A DNA stretch of 62,871 bases from Paracoccaceae bacterium (GCA_014323785.1 JACONJ010000044.1:1-62871), one strand, 5' to 3'. Positions 1 through 11,251 are shown, counted from the stretch's first letter. The notes: generated by a model not told the origin, from the letters alone. Program-made: numbers and translations.

Positions 1-1020
1 CTCTGGGGCGGGTCCGGGAATGACACGCTCTATGGTGGCAGTGGGAATGATCGCCTGGTCGGGGGCCGTGGGGATGATCGACTGACCGGCGGCACCGGGG
101 CCGATACCTTTGTCTTTTACGATGGACATGGGAATGACACCATCACCGACTTCACCCGTGGCACGGATGTGATCCACTTTCGGGGTGAGGGTGCCCCTCA
201 AGGCTTTGATGCGCTGAGCATCATCACCGGCACCGCTGAAAATGTTGACGTCACCTGGACAACAAGGGACAGCCTGGTGCTGGAGGGCGTCTCTCAAAAT
301 GAGCTGACCATCACCGGTAACGATGAGGGCGATTCCATCATCACCTGGAACACAGACGGCACAGAGAACAGCCGCGTGGTAAAGGGCGTTGCCCAGGACG
401 CCCTGACCATCACCGACAACGCTGAAGGTGCTGCCGTCATCACCTGGAACACCAAAGACAGCATCACGCTGGAGGGCGTGGCCTCCGCAACCCTGACGGC
501 AGAGGACTTCATCTTTGCAGGGGATGCGGATGATAAGGCCGGTGCCAGGGGCAAGATCAACGAGCTCGACGGCACCGATGCCAGCGATACGCTGACCGGC
601 TCCAGTGGCCGGGACTCGGTGGATGGCGGTGCGGGTAACGACAGACTGATTGGCCGTGCCGATAACGACGTCATCAATGGCGGCGTCGGGCGTGATACCC
701 TGGCAGGAAATCGTGGTGATGATACCCTTGACGGGGGCAGGTATTCCGACACGCTGATTGGCGGTCACGGTGATGATGTTCTGACCGGTGGCAAGTGGAA
801 GGATACCTTTGCTTTCGACACTGGCCACGGGAATGATGTGATCACCGACTTTGAAGACGGCATGGATATGATTCACATCACTGCAAGCGATGTCGGGTTT
901 GATGACTTGGCCATTGCTGATAAAGGCAGTGCTGTGGTTGTTACCTGGGCTGGTGGCAGCATCACACTGGAGGGCGTGGACCACACGGCCCTGACGACAG
1001 AGGACTTTGTGTTCGGCTGA
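1..1020 (+). CDS. RTX-repeat (haemolysin-type calcium-binding) protein, 3' part
   Basis: The reading frame is open from base 1, so the gene starts outside the window; 339 residues are visible. Glycine/aspartate nonapeptides of the GGxGxD type (for example GGSGNDTLYGGSGND near the left edge, and GGAGNDRLIG near base 630) alternate with beta-rich spacers of the form 'DTFVFxxGHGNDxITDF'. Between about bases 200 and 520 there are three related units ending in 'ITWNT..' and 'LEGV', and the last unit, 'ITLEGVDHTALTTEDFVFG', forms the C-terminus. Such proteins fold in extracellular calcium and are normally exported by a type I secretion system through an uncleaved C-terminal signal. No catalytic domain is visible in this part, so the activity is unknown. 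No type I transporter gene is in the window. Confidence 0.9.
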   Translation, partial: LWGGSGNDTLYGGSGNDRLVGGRGDDRLTGGTGADTFVFYDGHGNDTITDFTRGTDVIHFRGEGAPQGFDALSIITGTAENVDVTWTTRDSLVLEGVSQNELTITGNDEGDSIITWNTDGTENSRVVKGVAQDALTITDNAEGAAVITWNTKDSITLEGVASATLTAEDFIFAGDADDKAGARGKINELDGTDASDTLTGSSGRDSVDGGAGNDRLIGRADNDVINGGVGRDTLAGNRGDDTLDGGRYSDTLIGGHGDDVLTGGKWKDTFAFDTGHGNDVITDFEDGMDMIHITASDVGFDDLAIADKGSAVVVTWAGGSITLEGVDHTALTTEDFVFG

Positions 1021-1067
1021 TCTTCACCCTGCGGTATCAGTGAGCCACCTTAACAGAAGAAAAGAAA

Positions 1068-1722
1068 ACCATAGGAACACCTGGACAAAAATCTACCAAA
1101 GGCGATGACTGCCTGATCCGCGGCGATGGAAACGACATTGTCCACGTCAGGCAGGGTAACGATTCCCTGGACGGTGGAAAGGGCAAAGATGTACTTCGGG
1201 GCAATTGGGGCAATGACACCCTGAAGGGCGGTGCGGGCAACGATACCTTGGACGGTGGCGATGGGAATGACACCCTGAACGGCGGCGAAGGCGAAGATTC
1301 CCTGGACGGCGGCAAAGGTAACGATACCCTGAAAGGGGGCGGCGGAAACGATACGTTGATTGGCGATGCAGACGAAGATACGCTTGTGGCTGCAGATGGG
1401 GCAACAATGAACGGCGACAATAAAAGCCTTTATTCCGACATGTCATGGACCGATACCTTCATGTTCCGCGAAAATTCCGGCGACAGCACAATCGAGGACT
1501 TTGACCTTAAAAAAAGGGGATGTTCCGGGGGATGTCCTGAAGTTCGAGGACGGAATCGCCTACGACGATTTGACAATCACCGGTGCGAAAATCACCTAGG
1601 GCGATAACAGCGTCACATTGGAAGGTTTGGAAGAGGGGGACGTCATGAGGGTAGCCAAGGAAGCAAGATTCGAAGAGGATACAAGTCCTCCTGCCATGGA
1701 TACGGACCTTGGTTTGTTATAA
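1068..1722 (+). pseudogene. Broken RTX-repeat gene
   Basis: A second RTX frame begins near base 1068 without a convincing start codon or ribosome binding site. It runs through about eight GGxGND repeats (bases 1101-1380) to a spacer ending '[10 protein letters not shown]'. A run of seven A at 1509-1515 carries one base too many. In the corrected frame the protein continues '[18 protein letters not shown]', hits TAG at 1597-1599 where family spacers suggest a Trp codon, and would finally end at TAA 1720-1722. A missing start, a frameshift and a nonsense codon together make this a pseudogene rather than one sequencing slip. It lies 50 bp behind the first RTX gene and is probably a tandem copy or a severed piece of it. 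Confidence 0.75.
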
Positions 1723-2248
1723 ACTGAGAGCAGGAACAGACGCACAGCACAAGGCGGCCACCCCCCAGGGTTGGGGCCGCGTGTCGGGGGTGGTCTCTGT
1801 GGGTGCGCTGACGGGTGGCGGGGCAGGGGCAGGCAGAGCAAGGGCCACGAAAGGGGCCAGAGGGGCAATAGGCACAGGGGCACGAAAAACCAGCCAGAAC
1901 AGGGGCAGAACGGCAACCTAGGCAGTCAACGGTTCCGCTTGCCCAGTGGCCAAGCGTTGCATCCGGGGCACTTACCCAGCACAAGAGAACCTTGGGGGAA
2001 CAGACAGGAAAAGGCCAATTGATCAGCAAGCGAAGCGTCACTTGATTATCTGTCTTCAATTCGCCCATGACCCGGCAGGTTTGGTGGTCAGCGGTGATGC
2101 TGGGGCCAAGACCAGGTTTTTGCGGCTGCGGCCGAACTACTGGCATAAGGTGACCCCAGTCATTGGTACACAAAATTCCCCCCAACGCGCTGTTTGTTCG
2201 GTTGCTTTTCGCGTGGCGAACCCCCTGACCGGGGGCTAGGGTTGCCGC
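1723..2248. other. Gene-free stretch between RTX remnant and helicase
   Basis: This stretch is G-rich and low in complexity around 1750-1920. Open frames on both strands there are basic/proline-rich artefacts of composition. Just before the helicase start a short hairpin (CCCCC 2221-2225, loop TGACC, GGGGG 2231-2235) ends 13 nt before the ATG; it could influence translation, but this is only a guess. I see no recognisable gene. Confidence 0.5.
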
Positions 2249-3775
2249 ATGATACGGCCCGCGATTTCCTTTTCTGATGATCAAGCCACGGCCTTCGATG
2301 CGATCACGGGTGTTCTGAAAGAGGCGGGCGTTGATCTGGTGCGCGAGAGGCTGACCCCTTCTGCCGGGGGCCAGGGCGCAGTGATGGCAATCACCGGCAA
2401 GGCTGGCTCGGGCAAGACCCGTCTGCTGGCGCATCTGGTCAAGGCGTTGCAGGGCGCGGGCGTTGACCTCATCTCGGGCGATTGGGAAGGGGGCCAAAGG
2501 CCAGAGCGGCGCACCGCGGCGATCCTGGCCCCCACCAACAAGGCCGCAAGCGTCCTGCGGTCCCGCGGGGTTCCCGCCACCACGATCCATCGCATCCTTT
2601 ACACCCCTGTCTATGATCCGGAATACGAAAAAGTCGCCGAATGGCTGGCCAATCAGGAGGCGCGGCCAGTGATCGAAGCCTTAACCGATGCGGCACTTGA
2701 CCAGGCAAAGTTGGTCTATGACGCGCATAAATCTGTCCCGGCGGCCCTGGCGGCAACGGGGCTGCGTGGTGCAGATTTCATCACTGGCTGGACACGCCGC
2801 GAAGATTCCCTGGATATCGGTCTGGTCGATGAAAGTTCGATGCTGGATGACACGCAGTTTCAGGATTTAACGGAGATTTTCCCAACCCTGATCCTGTTCG
2901 GCGATCCGGCGCAATTGGCACCGGTGGGGCAATCCGGGCAGATGGTCTTCGCCAGGATAAAATCTTCCCGAAAGATGGATTTGGCCCGCGTTCACCGGCA
3001 GGCGACCGACAACCCGATCCTCGATCTGGCCCATGCCCTTGGCGACCCAGAGCTGGGGTTCAAGGCGTTCGAGCGCATGGTGGAACAGGCCGCAGAAGGC
3101 GATGACCGCATCGTCGTGGCCCCGCGCGCCGATAGCGATCTGATGGTTCGCAGCCCGGTTCTGGTCTGGCGCAATGCCACCCGTATTCGCCTGATCCGGG
3201 CCTTTCGCAACGCCCATGGCGCACCCGAGGACGCCCTGCTGCCCGGAGAGCCGCTGATCTGCGACGGAATCGAGCTGCCCCTGAAGCATCGCGGGAAACG
3301 CATCGATCTGGAGGCGCGTGGCCTGATCAAGGGGGCGCAGGTCGTCTATGTCGGGCCGGGCAACAGGTCCGGGTTTTCCCGGCTGCATGTTGTCGGGGCC
3401 GAAAGCCCGCGCCTTTCGGCGGCCTCGATCGTGAAGATTGAAAACCCTGATGAGGAAGAGCCCTTCATCCCCTTCGCTGCCCGCATGGGCGCGGTGTTTC
3501 TGCATGGTGCGGCGGTGACAATCCACAAGGCCCAGGGATCACAGTGGAAAGAGGTGCAGGTCTTTGCCCCCGATCTATACGCCGCCGCGCGCTCGGGCCG
3601 AGAGGAGGCAGGCCAGGCACTGTGGAAGCGGCTGGCCTATGTCGCCATTACACGCACCGAACATCGGCTGATCTGGGTCACGCGCTACATGCTTTCCAGG
3701 CCCGAATCCGGGCTGGACATCGAATATCTGACCACCCCCACGGCCCCGCTAAACCTGAAAGAAGAAGCACCCTGA
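2249..3775 (+). CDS. RecD-like superfamily 1 DNA helicase (ATP-dependent)
   Basis: The 508-residue protein has a Walker A motif ITGKAGSGKTRLL at about residues 49-61, a Walker B-like LVDESSMLD near 191-199, a motif III-like FGDPAQLAPVG near 217-227, and C-terminal motifs VTIHKAQGSQW and YVAITRTEHRLI. These are hallmarks of RecD/exonuclease V alpha-type SF1 helicases, which translocate 5'-3' on single-stranded DNA. It is shorter than E. coli RecD (608 aa) and has no RecB or RecC partner nearby. It therefore resembles the stand-alone RecD-like helicases common in Rhodobacterales, probably acting in DNA repair or replication. ATG at 2249 gives the conserved N-terminus 'ISFSDDQATAFDAI'. It stands alone, with the minus-strand cell-shape operon downstream. 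Confidence 0.85.
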   Translation: MIRPAISFSDDQATAFDAITGVLKEAGVDLVRERLTPSAGGQGAVMAITGKAGSGKTRLLAHLVKALQGAGVDLISGDWEGGQRPERRTAAILAPTNKAASVLRSRGVPATTIHRILYTPVYDPEYEKVAEWLANQEARPVIEALTDAALDQAKLVYDAHKSVPAALAATGLRGADFITGWTRREDSLDIGLVDESSMLDDTQFQDLTEIFPTLILFGDPAQLAPVGQSGQMVFARIKSSRKMDLARVHRQATDNPILDLAHALGDPELGFKAFERMVEQAAEGDDRIVVAPRADSDLMVRSPVLVWRNATRIRLIRAFRNAHGAPEDALLPGEPLICDGIELPLKHRGKRIDLEARGLIKGAQVVYVGPGNRSGFSRLHVVGAESPRLSAASIVKIENPDEEEPFIPFAARMGAVFLHGAAVTIHKAQGSQWKEVQVFAPDLYAAARSGREEAGQALWKRLAYVAITRTEHRLIWVTRYMLSRPESGLDIEYLTTPTAPLNLKEEAP

Positions 3776-3969
3776 AGACTATCCCTGCATCATCGGTTCA
3801 GCCCCGGAATCGAATACCCCACAACCAGGCTGTCTCTGCCCGCCGATGTTAGCCGATTTATAGTTGCTCCTGTGACACATGGATGGAAGCCAAACCTGCG
3901 TGCATGGCTCTGTTGGTGCGGGCCACGGGGCTGGGATCAGTCGCCCGAACTTCGCCAGGGGCTTGGTCC

Positions 3970-4908
3970 CTAATACCCGGCCGTTCGATCAACCAGATGC
4001 AGGAACGGTTCTCCGGCCTCGCCGCGGCGGATGTTCTCTGCGATCACCCGCGCCGCACTGTCGGGACGGGTTTCCGAGGCGATATGGGGCGTGACCGTGA
4101 CCCCGGGATGTACCCAGAACGGATGTTCCTTGGGTAGGGGTTCAATGCGAAACGTATCCAGCGTGGCATGGCTGATCTGTCCGCTGTCCAGTGCCTCTAG
4201 CAGCGCGTTATCGTCAATCAGCGGCCCGCGCCCCGGGTTCAGAATGATCCCGCCCTTCGGCATCATGGCCAGGGTCTTGCGGTTCAGGGTGTTCTCTGTC
4301 CGCGGTGTGCATGGCAGAAGCAGCACCGTGAGCTCCGCCTTGCTCAGGACAGGCTGCAGCCCCTTGGGCCCCGATGTAGTGACAACGCCCTCAATCTCTT
4401 TCGGTTGCCGCGACCAGCCCAGGACGCGGAAGTTCAGCCCTGCCAGTGCCCGGGCCGAGGCCGCACCCAGGACGCCCAGACCCAGAACCGCCACCACGCG
4501 GTTGCGCGCCAGGGGCGGGACAACACCATTACGCCAGGTTCCATCCTGCCCTTTGATATGGGCATCCATACCCAAATGGTACCGCAGGGTATGGCCCACC
4601 ACCCATTCAATCATACCCTCAGTCAACCCGGGATCAACCATGCGTGTCAGGGGCACAGTCAGCGTCGGATTGCCCACAACCGTTTCTATCCCGGCCCAAA
4701 GACCCAGAACGGCCTTCAGCCGGGTATAGGGGGTGAAATCGGCTGCTGCCCCATCGCACGGGGCGTAAATCATGTAATCCACTGCCTCTGCTGCGGCGTC
4801 ACAAGTCAGGGTGGCGTCCTGCACCCCGGCCCCGGCCAAAGCGGCGCGAAGAGGCAGCTCATACTGGCCCCAGTACCTGGGAGGGGCGGCGAACAGGATT
4901 GTGGGCAT
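3970..4908 (-). CDS. ghrA: Glyoxylate/hydroxypyruvate reductase A (D-2-hydroxyacid dehydrogenase family)
   Basis: The 312-residue protein belongs to the NAD(P)H-dependent D-2-hydroxyacid dehydrogenases. The Rossmann motif is VLGLGVLGAA (residues about 140-149). The catalytic Arg lies in LNPGRGPLIDD, Glu in RIEPLPKEHP and His in VTPHIASE, in the usual order. N-terminal and substrate-loop features ('LWAGIE', the 'HPFWVHPGVTVTPH' region) are typical of GhrA, which reduces glyoxylate to glycolate and hydroxypyruvate to glycerate. It lies 15 bp downstream of rodA on the same strand and may be read through from the shape operon. The family call is firm and the substrate assignment inferred. The activity would compete with the BHA cycle for glyoxylate. 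Confidence 0.85.
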   Translation of the reverse strand: MPTILFAAPPRYWGQYELPLRAALAGAGVQDATLTCDAAAEAVDYMIYAPCDGAAADFTPYTRLKAVLGLWAGIETVVGNPTLTVPLTRMVDPGLTEGMIEWVVGHTLRYHLGMDAHIKGQDGTWRNGVVPPLARNRVVAVLGLGVLGAASARALAGLNFRVLGWSRQPKEIEGVVTTSGPKGLQPVLSKAELTVLLLPCTPRTENTLNRKTLAMMPKGGIILNPGRGPLIDDNALLEALDSGQISHATLDTFRIEPLPKEHPFWVHPGVTVTPHIASETRPDSAARVIAENIRRGEAGEPFLHLVDRTAGY

Positions 4909-4923
4909 TATCCTGGCCTGTCG

Positions 4924-6063
4924 TTAGCGGGGGCGATGAATATGCGCTGATTGCACCAGGCCGAAGGCCATCATCAACACCAGCATCGCTGATCCCCCGT
5001 AGCTGACCAGGGGAAGGGGCACCCCGACGACGGGGACGAGCCCCATCACCATCGCCATATTGACAGCAAAATAAAGGAAGAAGGCCACCGTGATGCCAAG
5101 CGTCACGAGAGTCGCAAAGCGATCCTTCGTTTGCAGGGCCGTCGAAATGCAGAAAAGCAGGATCAAAAGATAGAGCAGAAGCAGCGACGCCGCACCGATG
5201 AACCCGAATTCCTCGGCCAGGGTGGTGAAGATGAAATCAGTGTGTTTCTCGGGCAGGAAGTTCAGTCGGCTTTGCGTGCCTTGCATGAACCCGCGCCCCG
5301 AAAGCCCGCCGGAACCAAGGGCGATCCGGCTTTGGGTGATGTGATAGCCCGCGCCGAGCGGGTCGGTCGATGGGTCCAGGAACGTATCGATGCGGCGGTA
5401 CTGATAATCCTGCAGCAGTTGCCATGCCGTCCCGCGAGAGGCGAACACCGCCGTCACCGCCCCGGCACCAGCTGCAATCACACCCGCGAAATACGCCCAG
5501 TGCACCCCGGCCAGGAACATGACGGCCCCGCCCCCCATCAGCAGCAGCAGTGCTGTGCCCAAATCCGGTTGCCGCAAGGTCAGCCCGACCGGGATGGTAA
5601 TGATCAGAAGCGGGATCAGCACGTAAAGCGGCCGCGACATGCGCTTTGGCTCCAGCCGGTCGTAATAGGCCGCAAGCAACATCACCATCGTGACTTTTGC
5701 CAACTCCGAGGGCTGGAGCCGCATGAAGCCCAGATCGATCCAGCGCTGCGCTCCCATCCCGATGGTACCGAAGAATTCCACATACAAAAGCATCAGGATC
5801 GAGATAGCATAGGCAAGACCGGACATGTTGCGCCAGAACCAGATCGGCACCATGGCAGCGATAAACATCACCCCAAGACCCAGAACAAAGCGCTGCATTT
5901 GCGGTCCGGCCCAAGGGCTTATTGAGCCCCCGGCCACCGAATAGAGTATCAGGAACCCGATGCTTGCGACAGCAGAGAGCAATACGACAAGTGCCCAATT
6001 CACGTAAATCAGCTTACGCAACCCCGAAGGCGTTGTTTTGACAGTGTATTCCAGAAAACTCAT
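4924..6063 (-). CDS. rodA: Peptidoglycan glycosyltransferase RodA (SEDS family)
   Basis: The 379-residue multispanning membrane protein shows SEDS-family features: an N-terminal hydrophobic segment, GAQRWIDLGFMRLQPSEL (the conserved 'QPSE' region), RQPDLGTALLLL, and a C-terminal VPLPLVSYGGSAML. RodA polymerises glycan strands from lipid II for cell elongation together with PBP2. The start ATG at 6063 overlaps the end of mrdA by 4 bp (ATGA-type), so the two are translationally coupled. Length matches the family (E. coli 370 aa). It is the last clear gene of the mreB-mreC-mreD-mrdA-rodA unit on the minus strand. Confidence 0.96.
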   Translation of the reverse strand: MSFLEYTVKTTPSGLRKLIYVNWALVVLLSAVASIGFLILYSVAGGSISPWAGPQMQRFVLGLGVMFIAAMVPIWFWRNMSGLAYAISILMLLYVEFFGTIGMGAQRWIDLGFMRLQPSELAKVTMVMLLAAYYDRLEPKRMSRPLYVLIPLLIITIPVGLTLRQPDLGTALLLLMGGGAVMFLAGVHWAYFAGVIAAGAGAVTAVFASRGTAWQLLQDYQYRRIDTFLDPSTDPLGAGYHITQSRIALGSGGLSGRGFMQGTQSRLNFLPEKHTDFIFTTLAEEFGFIGAASLLLLYLLILLFCISTALQTKDRFATLVTLGITVAFFLYFAVNMAMVMGLVPVVGVPLPLVSYGGSAMLVLMMAFGLVQSAHIHRPR

Positions 6064-8009
6064 ACCTGTCGCACGCCCCTTTGCCCGCCCGGTGGGGCAG
6101 CGGGCATCAGTGGCATGTTCTGATGCATCTCCTCGATACTGCGGCGCTGGCCCGAGGGGTAGAGTTCTGCAGGGGGGACATCGCCATACTGGGCGCGTAG
6201 CAGCACGTCGCGCGCGATGGGGGCCGCGGCGACAGAGCCGCCGCCGCCGTGTTCAACCACCACCGAGACCGCATAACGCGGCTCCTCGTAGGGGGCATAG
6301 CCGACAAACAGCGCGTGATCGCGGCGTTCCCACGGTAGGTCAGCGTTGCGGATCACGCCCGTGCGCCGTTCGGCGGTCGTGATGTTGCGAACCTGGCTGG
6401 TGCCGGTCTTGCCAGCGATGGTGTAGCCTTTGGCCACCGTGCGGCTGGAGAATGCGGTGCCATGGCTTGCATTGCTTACTTCATACATGCCGCGCCGGAT
6501 CAGGTGAAGGTGGTCCGGGTCAAGCCCCAGGTCTTCACCGCCTTGGGGTAGCTCTCTCTGGCCATCAATGGACTGCACAAGCCGCGGTATGATATTGCGT
6601 CCGGTGGCCAGCCGGGCCGTCATCACCGCAAGCTGCAGGGGGGAGCTCAGCACGAAACCCTGACCGATGGCGGCATTGAGCGTATCGCCGACCACCCAAC
6701 TCTCGCCCCGGTTGGCGCGTTTCCATTGCATGGTTGGCGCAATTCCTGTCACCACGCCCGACAGGGGCACCTCAGGGCGCACCCCGCAGCCCAGCCGCCG
6801 CGCCATCGCCGAGATCGCCTCGATCCCCGTGCGCTGCGCCAATTCATAGTAATAGACATCACAGGACTGGCTGATACTGTTAGTCAGGTTCATCTGGCCA
6901 TGTCCACCGCGACGCCAGCAGTGGAAGCGCCGGTTGCCCAGCTCGGTGAAACCGCGGCAGTTGATGGTTTCTTCGGGCGTGATCACGCCCGCCTCCAACG
7001 CCGCAAGTGCCACAATCATCTTATAGGTCGAGCCGGGGGGATAGAGCCCCTGCACCGCCTTATTGGCCAATGGGCGGGTGCGGTCCTCGTTCAACGCGGC
7101 CCAGTTAGTAATCGAAATGCCGCGCACAAAGAGGTTGGGATCAAATGTCGGGGCCGAGGCAAGTGCCAGGATATCGCCATTGGCAACATCCATCACCACC
7201 GCACCCGCGCTTTCGCCGTCAAGGCGGGCTTCAACGTAATTCTGCAGCCAGGCATCGATGGTCAGTTGCAAATCTGATCCGGGTTTGGCGGAATCCCGGC
7301 CGAGCTCACGCATGATGCGGCCTGTAGCGTTAACCTCTACCCGTTTTGTGCCTGCACGCCCCCGAAGTGCCTGTTCCATCCGGGCCTCGATATTGTAGCG
7401 GCCAACCTGAAAATCCGGGATTTTCAGGATCGGATCAGTATCACCGGTGTTCTTCAGATACCAATCCGAAACCGGACCGACATAGCCGACGACATGTGCA
7501 AAATCTGCGCCAAGCGGATAGACCCGGCTGAGCCCGAACTCCGGCGTCACGCCGGGCAGGGCCGGGGTGTTGATAGCAACGGCTGACACCTCTTGCCAAC
7601 TCAGCCGGTCAGCGATAGGGACCGGCACGAAGGGCGGGCGGTTCAGGATCTCGTCTCGCACACGTTCCAACTGGTTGAGGTCAAGATCGACCAATTCGGT
7701 CAAACGCGCCAGCACGGCATCCACATCGCCCGCATTCTCCCGGATTATGGTGATACGGTAATTCTGTTCATTCCCTGCCAAAAGCAGGCCAGTGCGATCA
7801 AATATCAGTCCGCGCACGGGGGGCAAAAGGCGGATGTTGATTCGGTTCTCCTCGGCCAGCAGACGGAACTCATCGGTTTGTTCCACCTGCAAATACCGCA
7901 TGCGCCCGGCCAGCACCGCGCCAGTACCTGCCATCAGCCCGCCCGTGATCAGGGCACGGCGGCTAACCAGCCGCGTGCTGTCTTCGGTTTCCCTGGGGGT
8001 GCGTTTCAC
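6060..8009 (-). CDS. mrdA: Penicillin-binding protein 2 (peptidoglycan DD-transpeptidase)
   Basis: The 649-residue class B PBP has one N-terminal membrane anchor (residues about 19-38), a PBP dimerisation domain, and a transpeptidase domain. The catalytic motifs are SxxK in PGSTYKM, SxN-type SCDVYYY, and KTG in AGKTGTSQV. It cross-links peptidoglycan in the lateral wall with RodA. The start is a GTG at 8009, overlapping mreD by 4 bp; the downstream overlap with rodA is also 4 bp. No motif is missing, so it is expected to be functional. Confidence 0.96.
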   Translation of the reverse strand: MKRTPRETEDSTRLVSRRALITGGLMAGTGAVLAGRMRYLQVEQTDEFRLLAEENRINIRLLPPVRGLIFDRTGLLLAGNEQNYRITIIRENAGDVDAVLARLTELVDLDLNQLERVRDEILNRPPFVPVPIADRLSWQEVSAVAINTPALPGVTPEFGLSRVYPLGADFAHVVGYVGPVSDWYLKNTGDTDPILKIPDFQVGRYNIEARMEQALRGRAGTKRVEVNATGRIMRELGRDSAKPGSDLQLTIDAWLQNYVEARLDGESAGAVVMDVANGDILALASAPTFDPNLFVRGISITNWAALNEDRTRPLANKAVQGLYPPGSTYKMIVALAALEAGVITPEETINCRGFTELGNRRFHCWRRGGHGQMNLTNSISQSCDVYYYELAQRTGIEAISAMARRLGCGVRPEVPLSGVVTGIAPTMQWKRANRGESWVVGDTLNAAIGQGFVLSSPLQLAVMTARLATGRNIIPRLVQSIDGQRELPQGGEDLGLDPDHLHLIRRGMYEVSNASHGTAFSSRTVAKGYTIAGKTGTSQVRNITTAERRTGVIRNADLPWERRDHALFVGYAPYEEPRYAVSVVVEHGGGGSVAAAPIARDVLLRAQYGDVPPAELYPSGQRRSIEEMHQNMPLMPAAPPGGQRGVRQV

Positions 8010-8539
8010 AGAGATTGTGTCGCCTCGACATTGATTGGTCCCAGTTTACGCAGGCCAAACAGGAATTTCGAGACCGCCACGACAACCGGATAAATCGCCA
8101 CGGTGACGATCCCATGAACGAGCACTGGCCCAAAGGATGGTCGTTCCACCATCAACAGCCACAGCGCGATGTGGTTCAGGATCAGAAGCGTGAAAACGGC
8201 CCCGGCAAAGGCAGTACACTCCATCAGAAACGGAAACGCAACCACCTGTGGCTGTCGCCGCAAGATTTCGCTGGCCAGCAGCACCAGAAGTGTCCAAAGG
8301 CCAGGTGGCCGCTGAAACAGAAAATCTGCCAAAAGAAACACGATCATGATCGCCCCAATGGGCACAACAGCAGGCTGCCGTAACAGCCAGGCCAGTGTCA
8401 CGGCAAGCAGGATGTCGGGTGCTGGCAATCCCCGGCCGTCCAGTCCAAGCGGCAGAAGTTTACAGGCCATCACAAAAAAGCCCAGAAGCAGGTAGATCGC
8501 GCGATAGGTCCAGATATGTCGAGTGACCGGTTTGATCAT
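8006..8539 (-). CDS. mreD: Rod-shape determining membrane protein MreD
   Basis: The 177-residue protein is hydrophobic, with about five predicted membrane segments and the typical MreD region 'PAPDILLAVTLAWLLRQP'. MreD connects the MreB/MreC scaffold to the RodA-PBP2 synthase in the inner membrane. It overlaps mreC upstream and mrdA downstream by 4 bp each, which fixes its position in the operon. The sequence is weakly conserved between genera, as is normal for MreD, so the call rests on topology, size and context together. Confidence 0.9.
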   Translation of the reverse strand: MIKPVTRHIWTYRAIYLLLGFFVMACKLLPLGLDGRGLPAPDILLAVTLAWLLRQPAVVPIGAIMIVFLLADFLFQRPPGLWTLLVLLASEILRRQPQVVAFPFLMECTAFAGAVFTLLILNHIALWLLMVERPSFGPVLVHGIVTVAIYPVVVAVSKFLFGLRKLGPINVEATQSL

Positions 8540-9480
8540 GGATCAGCAAGAACCTCGATCTCCGGTGCCTGCCCTTCTGGCACGCTGCCCTCGGGGCTGC
8601 TGCCCATCCGGGTCAGCGGTGGCCGGGGCAGGCCCACCAGATTGCCTGGATCGCTGATCATTGTGCCCGGGTGGCTGCGCATCACCCGCAAGAAGTACAG
8701 CCGTGCGTAATCGGCCGCCAGGTCTGTGCGCATCCGGCCATCGGCGGTCATCACGACATGACCCACCAGCAAGCCCGCCGGAAACAAGCTGCCATTGCCC
8801 GATGTTACCACTCGGTCCCCCGCGTTGATATATTCGGGATATTCAATGAACTTCAGGACAGGTGTGATAGAGTTGTCACCCCAAAGCAGAGCCCGCTGCC
8901 CGGAGGGCTGGATCGTCACCGGCACTCGACTGCTGCTGTCGGTCAAAAGCAGGACGCGCGCCGTCCGCCCCCCCACGCCCGAGATGCGCCCAACCACGCC
9001 CAGGCCGTCCATTGTGACCCACCCGTCCAGAATGCCGTCCCGCGCACCAACATTGAGAAGGACAGACCGGTGGAAGGGGCTGCCGCTATCGGCCAGAACC
9101 ATGCCAGTGACAAAGGTCAAATCCGGGTCAAGGTGTACCCGGTTCAAATCAAGCAAGCGGGCGTTTTCCTGTTCCAGTTGCAATGCTGCCTCTCTCCAGG
9201 CGCGCATCTGCCGCACCTCGCGCCGCAATTCCTGGTTTTGTTCGTAAAGCCGGGCGTAACTTTGGAACCCGTCAGCCATGCGCGCCAGCCCGGTCACAGG
9301 GGCCATGGCCCATTCCATACCCGGCACGACCCGGTCAATCACCGCTGTGCGAATACGCTCTACCCTCGGGTTGTCGATCCGCCAAATCAGCACCAGAGAC
9401 GCCAAGCATAGCACCAGAACCGTCAGGAGCAAGTGCCGTACGGTGCGGGCATGGGTGGCATACGGCGTGTCGCGGGCCAT
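8536..9480 (-). CDS. mreC: Rod-shape determining protein MreC
   Basis: The 314-residue protein has an N-terminal membrane anchor (LLLTVLVLCLASLVLIW), a short coiled coil near residues 77-105, and the MreC beta-barrel core (GRISGVGGRTARVLLLTDSS, VVTSGNGSLFPAGLLVGHV). MreC acts in the periplasm and binds PBP2. It ends with a proline/glycine-rich tail. The gene follows mreB by 48 bp and overlaps mreD by 4 bp. Confidence 0.95.
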   Translation of the reverse strand: MARDTPYATHARTVRHLLLTVLVLCLASLVLIWRIDNPRVERIRTAVIDRVVPGMEWAMAPVTGLARMADGFQSYARLYEQNQELRREVRQMRAWREAALQLEQENARLLDLNRVHLDPDLTFVTGMVLADSGSPFHRSVLLNVGARDGILDGWVTMDGLGVVGRISGVGGRTARVLLLTDSSSRVPVTIQPSGQRALLWGDNSITPVLKFIEYPEYINAGDRVVTSGNGSLFPAGLLVGHVVMTADGRMRTDLAADYARLYFLRVMRSHPGTMISDPGNLVGLPRPPLTRMGSSPEGSVPEGQAPEIEVLADP

Positions 9481-9528
9481 TAGGATCCTCCAGGGGCACC
9501 GCCCGCTTTCGGTAATGCTTTTGACGGC

Positions 9529-10902
<1,374 letters not shown>

Positions 10903-11133
10903 ATGAAGATGGATTATGACACCTGCCAAATGGCTTTGCTTTTCTATACTAGCACGGAAGGAATGCCTGAAGGTTTAAGTGGGCTTAGAAGTATCCTTTC
11001 CTATCAGGGCTTCAATGAAGCAGAACTTGCTCTCAATGAAACTATTCAAAGGGCGACTATCGCATTCAGAGACATGGGGACAATCCTCATCGAAGAATGC
11101 GTCAATGTCTATGGAAACGCACTTAACCGGTGA
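10903..11133 (+). CDS. Small hypothetical protein
   Basis: The 76-residue frame starts MKMDYDTCQMALLFYTST, with AAGGA just upstream of two adjacent ATGs (10900 and 10903). The protein is mixed alpha-helical by eye and slightly acidic. It shows no membrane segment and no motif I recognise. Base composition is less G+C-rich than the neighbours, which suggests a transferred or non-core gene, or a chance frame. It lies between the divergent mreB operon and the nuclease-like gene. The coding call is uncertain. Confidence 0.35.
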   Translation: MKMDYDTCQMALLFYTSTEGMPEGLSGLRSILSYQGFNEAELALNETIQRATIAFRDMGTILIEECVNVYGNALNR

Positions 11134-11251
11134 AACCCACTGCCAAGCAGCAGGAGTTCTTGGGCGTTATGCGGCAGGCTGAACGACCTGTGGAAAGCCC
11201 CAATAGCCAGACATTGCCACCCGCGTCTAAAATCGCAAATGGAATACCAAG

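Noticed and set aside
1643-2590. Minus-strand 315-residue ORF over the helicase start
   Set aside because: It overlaps the well-supported helicase, is rich in Cys/Pro/Arg and has no conserved motif; a composition artefact of high-G+C DNA.
5131-5925. Plus-strand 264-residue ORF opposite rodA
   Set aside because: Antisense shadow of a gene with all its family motifs; His/Gln/Arg-rich translation is typical of such shadows.
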